Source: Sinorhizobium americanum
Lineage (GTDB): Bacteria > Pseudomonadota > Alphaproteobacteria > Rhizobiales > Rhizobiaceae
Reading direction: 5' to 3'
Assembly: GCF_001651855.1 (NCBI RefSeq)
Contig: NZ_LNQC01000080.1
Location: 62,001 to 126,000, forward strand
DNA length: 64,000 nt
A model generated the notes under the pieces. It saw only the letters and a list, made by a program, of their open reading frames with translations. It was not told the DNA's origin and ran no database searches. Position numbers and translations under genes: made by a program. Below are positions 62,095 through 64,000 of the stretch, piece by piece (position 1 is the stretch's first letter; each line of letters starts with the position of its first letter).

Positions 62095-63201
62095 ATGACC
62101 GAAACGACCACCCAGAAGCCGATCCCCGTCACCGTGCTCACGGGCTATCTCGGCGCCGGCAAGACGACGCTCCTCAACCGCATCCTCAGCGAAAACCACG
62201 GTCGCAAATATGCGGTCATCGTCAACGAATTCGGCGAGATCGGCATCGACAACGACCTGATCGTCGAGTCGGACGAGGAAATCTACGAGATGAACAACGG
62301 CTGCGTCTGCTGCACGGTTCGCGGCGACCTGATCCGCGTCGTCGAAGGGCTGATGCGCCGCCCCGGCCGTTTCGATGCGATCATCGTCGAGACCACCGGC
62401 CTTGCCGATCCGGTGCCGGTTGCCCAGACCTTCTTCATGGATGACGACGTGCGCGCCAAGACCGAGCTCGACGCCGTCGTTGCGCTTGTCGATGCCAAGC
62501 ACCTGCCGCTCCGCCTGAAGGACAGCCGCGAGGCGGAAGACCAGATCGCCTTCGCCGATGTGGTGCTGCTCAACAAGACCGATCTCGTGACGCCCGAAGA
62601 ACTGGAGCGCATCGAAGCGACGGTCCGCGTCATCAATCCCTCCGCCCGCATCTACCGGACGCAGCGCTCCGATATCGATCTCGGCAAGGTCCTCGACCAG
62701 GGGGCCTTCAATCTCGATAGGGCGCTGGAGAACGATCCGCATTTCCTCGACCAGGACGAGCATGACGATCACGTCTGCGGCCCCGACTGTGATCACGACC
62801 ATCACCACCATCACCATCACCATGATCATGACCATCACCACCATGATCATGGCCACGATCATCACCATCACCACGATCATGCCCCGTCGCCGATTCACGA
62901 CGTGACGGTGCAGTCGATCTCGTTGCGTGGCGGCGAGATGAATCCGGAGCGCTTCTTCCCCTGGATCCAGAAGATTACCCAGACGGAAGGACCGAACATC
63001 CTTCGCCTCAAGGGCATCATCGCCTTTGCTGGCGACGCCGAGCGCTACGTGGTGCAAGGCGTACACATGATCATCGAGGGCGACCACCAGCGGCCGTGGA
63101 AGGATGGCGAGAAGCGCGAGAGCCGCCTGGTCTTCATCGGCCGCGACCTCGACCGCGAGAAGCTCGAGCGCACCTTCAAGGCCTGCGAAGTGCAGGCATG
63201 A
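62095..63201 (+). CDS. CobW/COG0523 family GTPase with histidine-rich metal-binding insert
   Basis: 368 residues. The P-loop GYLGAGKT (17-24), the CVCC metal motif (Cys70-Cys73), the NKTD specificity motif (160-163) and the C-terminal CobW domain are intact. Residues 221-262 form a dense His/Asp stretch with more than 20 histidines plus two cysteines (VCGPDC), likely a metal store or sensor. Members such as ZNG1/YeiR insert zinc into client proteins. No Zur box was recognised upstream. The WD40 gene follows after 37 bp and may be coupled. Confidence 0.93.
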   Translation: MTETTTQKPIPVTVLTGYLGAGKTTLLNRILSENHGRKYAVIVNEFGEIGIDNDLIVESDEEIYEMNNGCVCCTVRGDLIRVVEGLMRRPGRFDAIIVETTGLADPVPVAQTFFMDDDVRAKTELDAVVALVDAKHLPLRLKDSREAEDQIAFADVVLLNKTDLVTPEELERIEATVRVINPSARIYRTQRSDIDLGKVLDQGAFNLDRALENDPHFLDQDEHDDHVCGPDCDHDHHHHHHHHDHDHHHHDHGHDHHHHHDHAPSPIHDVTVQSISLRGGEMNPERFFPWIQKITQTEGPNILRLKGIIAFAGDAERYVVQGVHMIIEGDHQRPWKDGEKRESRLVFIGRDLDREKLERTFKACEVQA

Positions 63202-63238
63202 TCCGGGGTAGTGGTAACCAAGAGAGCCTGACCAACTA

Positions 63239-64000
63239 ATGCCGACCGTCGCTCCGCTCGATCTCGAAGGCCACGTCGTCGGCGTCGCCTTTCTGAAGGA
63301 CATTCCCTTTTTCGCCGGGGCCGCCGGCACCATCCACCGCCTCGACCAGGGCCACAAGACGACAGACCTGCACGACGGCCTGCTGTCGCTCGCCTATGAC
63401 GAAGCAACCGATACGCTCTTGACCGGCGGCGAGGACGGCAAGGTGATGCGCGTTGCGCCCGACGGCACGACGAGCCTCGTCGCCGAGACGCCGCGCAAAT
63501 GGATTTCCCAGGTCGCCGCCGGCCCGCAAAAGGCGGTCGCTTATGCTTATGGCAAGACGAGCTATGTCCGCCTTGCCGACGGCACGATGAAGGAATTTTC
63601 AGAAGAACGCACGGTGGAGGGCATCGCCTTCGCCCCGAAGGGCCTGCGCATCGCGGTTGCGCGCTATAATGGCGTGTCGCTGCATTGGGTGGGGATGGCC
63701 GGCCAGCCGATCGACCTTGAATGGAAGGGCGCCCATACCGGCGTCACCTTCTCCCCCGATGGCCGTTTCGTCGTCACCACCATGCAGGAAAATGCGCTTC
63801 ATGGCTGGAAGCTCGATGCCAAGGCAGGGGCCGAGGCGCGCCACATGCGCATGACCGGTTACCCGGCCAAGGTGAAGTCGCTCTCCTGGTCCGCCAAGGG
63901 CAAGTGGCTCGCCTCCGCGGGCGCCCCGGCGGCGATCGTCTGGCCCTTCCAGGGCAAGGACGGGCCGATGGGCAAGGCGCCGCTCGAACTCGGCACCCGC
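63239..64000 (+). CDS. WD40-repeat protein, 3' end outside the window
   Basis: Starts at ATG 63239, 37 bp after the CobW gene, and is open through the right edge (254 codons, no stop), so the product is longer. Repeats of the type LSLAYDEATDTLLTGGEDGKVMR, VEGIAFAPKGLRIAVARYNG and VTFSPDGRFVVTTMQENALHGWKL indicate a beta-propeller of unknown partner. No signal peptide, so cytosolic. In several rhizobia a WD40 gene lies beside the zinc CobW gene; the pair may act together, but that is inference. Confidence 0.85.
   Translation, partial: MPTVAPLDLEGHVVGVAFLKDIPFFAGAAGTIHRLDQGHKTTDLHDGLLSLAYDEATDTLLTGGEDGKVMRVAPDGTTSLVAETPRKWISQVAAGPQKAVAYAYGKTSYVRLADGTMKEFSEERTVEGIAFAPKGLRIAVARYNGVSLHWVGMAGQPIDLEWKGAHTGVTFSPDGRFVVTTMQENALHGWKLDAKAGAEARHMRMTGYPAKVKSLSWSAKGKWLASAGAPAAIVWPFQGKDGPMGKAPLELGTR

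Overview
The window is high-GC alphaproteobacterial DNA and looks like a chromosomal segment of a Sinorhizobium/Ensifer species. The reasons are the CpdR-type response regulator next to dihydroxy-acid dehydratase, the MmgR small RNA between an inositol-monophosphatase-family gene and an N-formylglutamate amidohydrolase, a ROSE-type thermometer in front of a small heat-shock gene, the glgP-glgB-glgC-glgA-pgm-glgX order, a sarcosine oxidase operon, TTAA-N7-TTAA (CtrA-type) sites, and several copies of rhizobial palindromic intergenic repeats (RIME-like). The species name is an inference. No insertion sequence, phage block or CRISPR array was seen.

Layout. 1-6.0 kb: threonine aldolase, Hsp20 with ROSE leader, an unassigned candidate sRNA, a lysophospholipase-like hydrolase, a HisN-type phosphatase, MmgR, N-formylglutamate amidohydrolase and CpdR. 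6.3-8.9 kb: tRNA-Val(GAC), a poorly conserved-looking stretch of small orphan genes with a duplicated RNA-like unit, then a peroxiredoxin-like protein. 9-14.4 kb: a large zinc-ribbon/cyclase/AAA/TPR signalling protein divergent from ilvD. 14.4-19.6 kb: small detoxification and regulator genes (GFA protein, two MarR proteins, DUF1579, a two-domain VOC protein, a LysR/aldo-keto reductase divergent pair). 19.7-26.3 kb: a three-gene transglutaminase / ATP-grasp + alpha-E / transglutaminase operon. 26.5-27.8 kb: an orphan TadG-like von Willebrand factor A protein. 28-39.4 kb: the glycogen operon. 39.4-41 kb: MaoC-like and DUF2332 genes. 41-46.2 kb: soxBDAG on the minus strand. 46.5-49.9 kb: rpsU, a TPR lipoprotein, a DUF992 protein and a second class III cyclase. 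50-53.6 kb: the three-subunit proton-translocating transhydrogenase plus a small aa3 oxidase subunit IV. 53.8-57.1 kb: a FeeM-like acyltransferase behind three CtrA-type sites, and a membrane GGDEF/EAL protein. 57.5-63.2 kb: glutamine-amidotransferase-class hydrolase, hydroxyacid dehydrogenase, LacI and MarR regulators, creatininase-family protein and a histidine-rich CobW GTPase. The window ends inside a WD40 protein.

Functionally most of this is central and accessory metabolism: glycogen synthesis and breakdown (glg), one-carbon release from sarcosine (sox), NADPH supply (pnt) and branched-chain amino acid synthesis (ilvD). Regulation is dense: two class III nucleotide cyclases, one c-di-GMP protein, two or more small RNAs, and a link between CpdR (control of CtrA proteolysis) and CtrA-type sites elsewhere in the same window.

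The parts most worth follow-up are the triple CtrA-site promoter of the FeeM-like gene, the hairpin overlapping the ribosome binding site of the transglutaminase/ATP-grasp operon and that operon itself, the unassigned sRNA at 2.24-2.34 kb, and the duplicated RNA-like unit at 7.6 and 8.0 kb.
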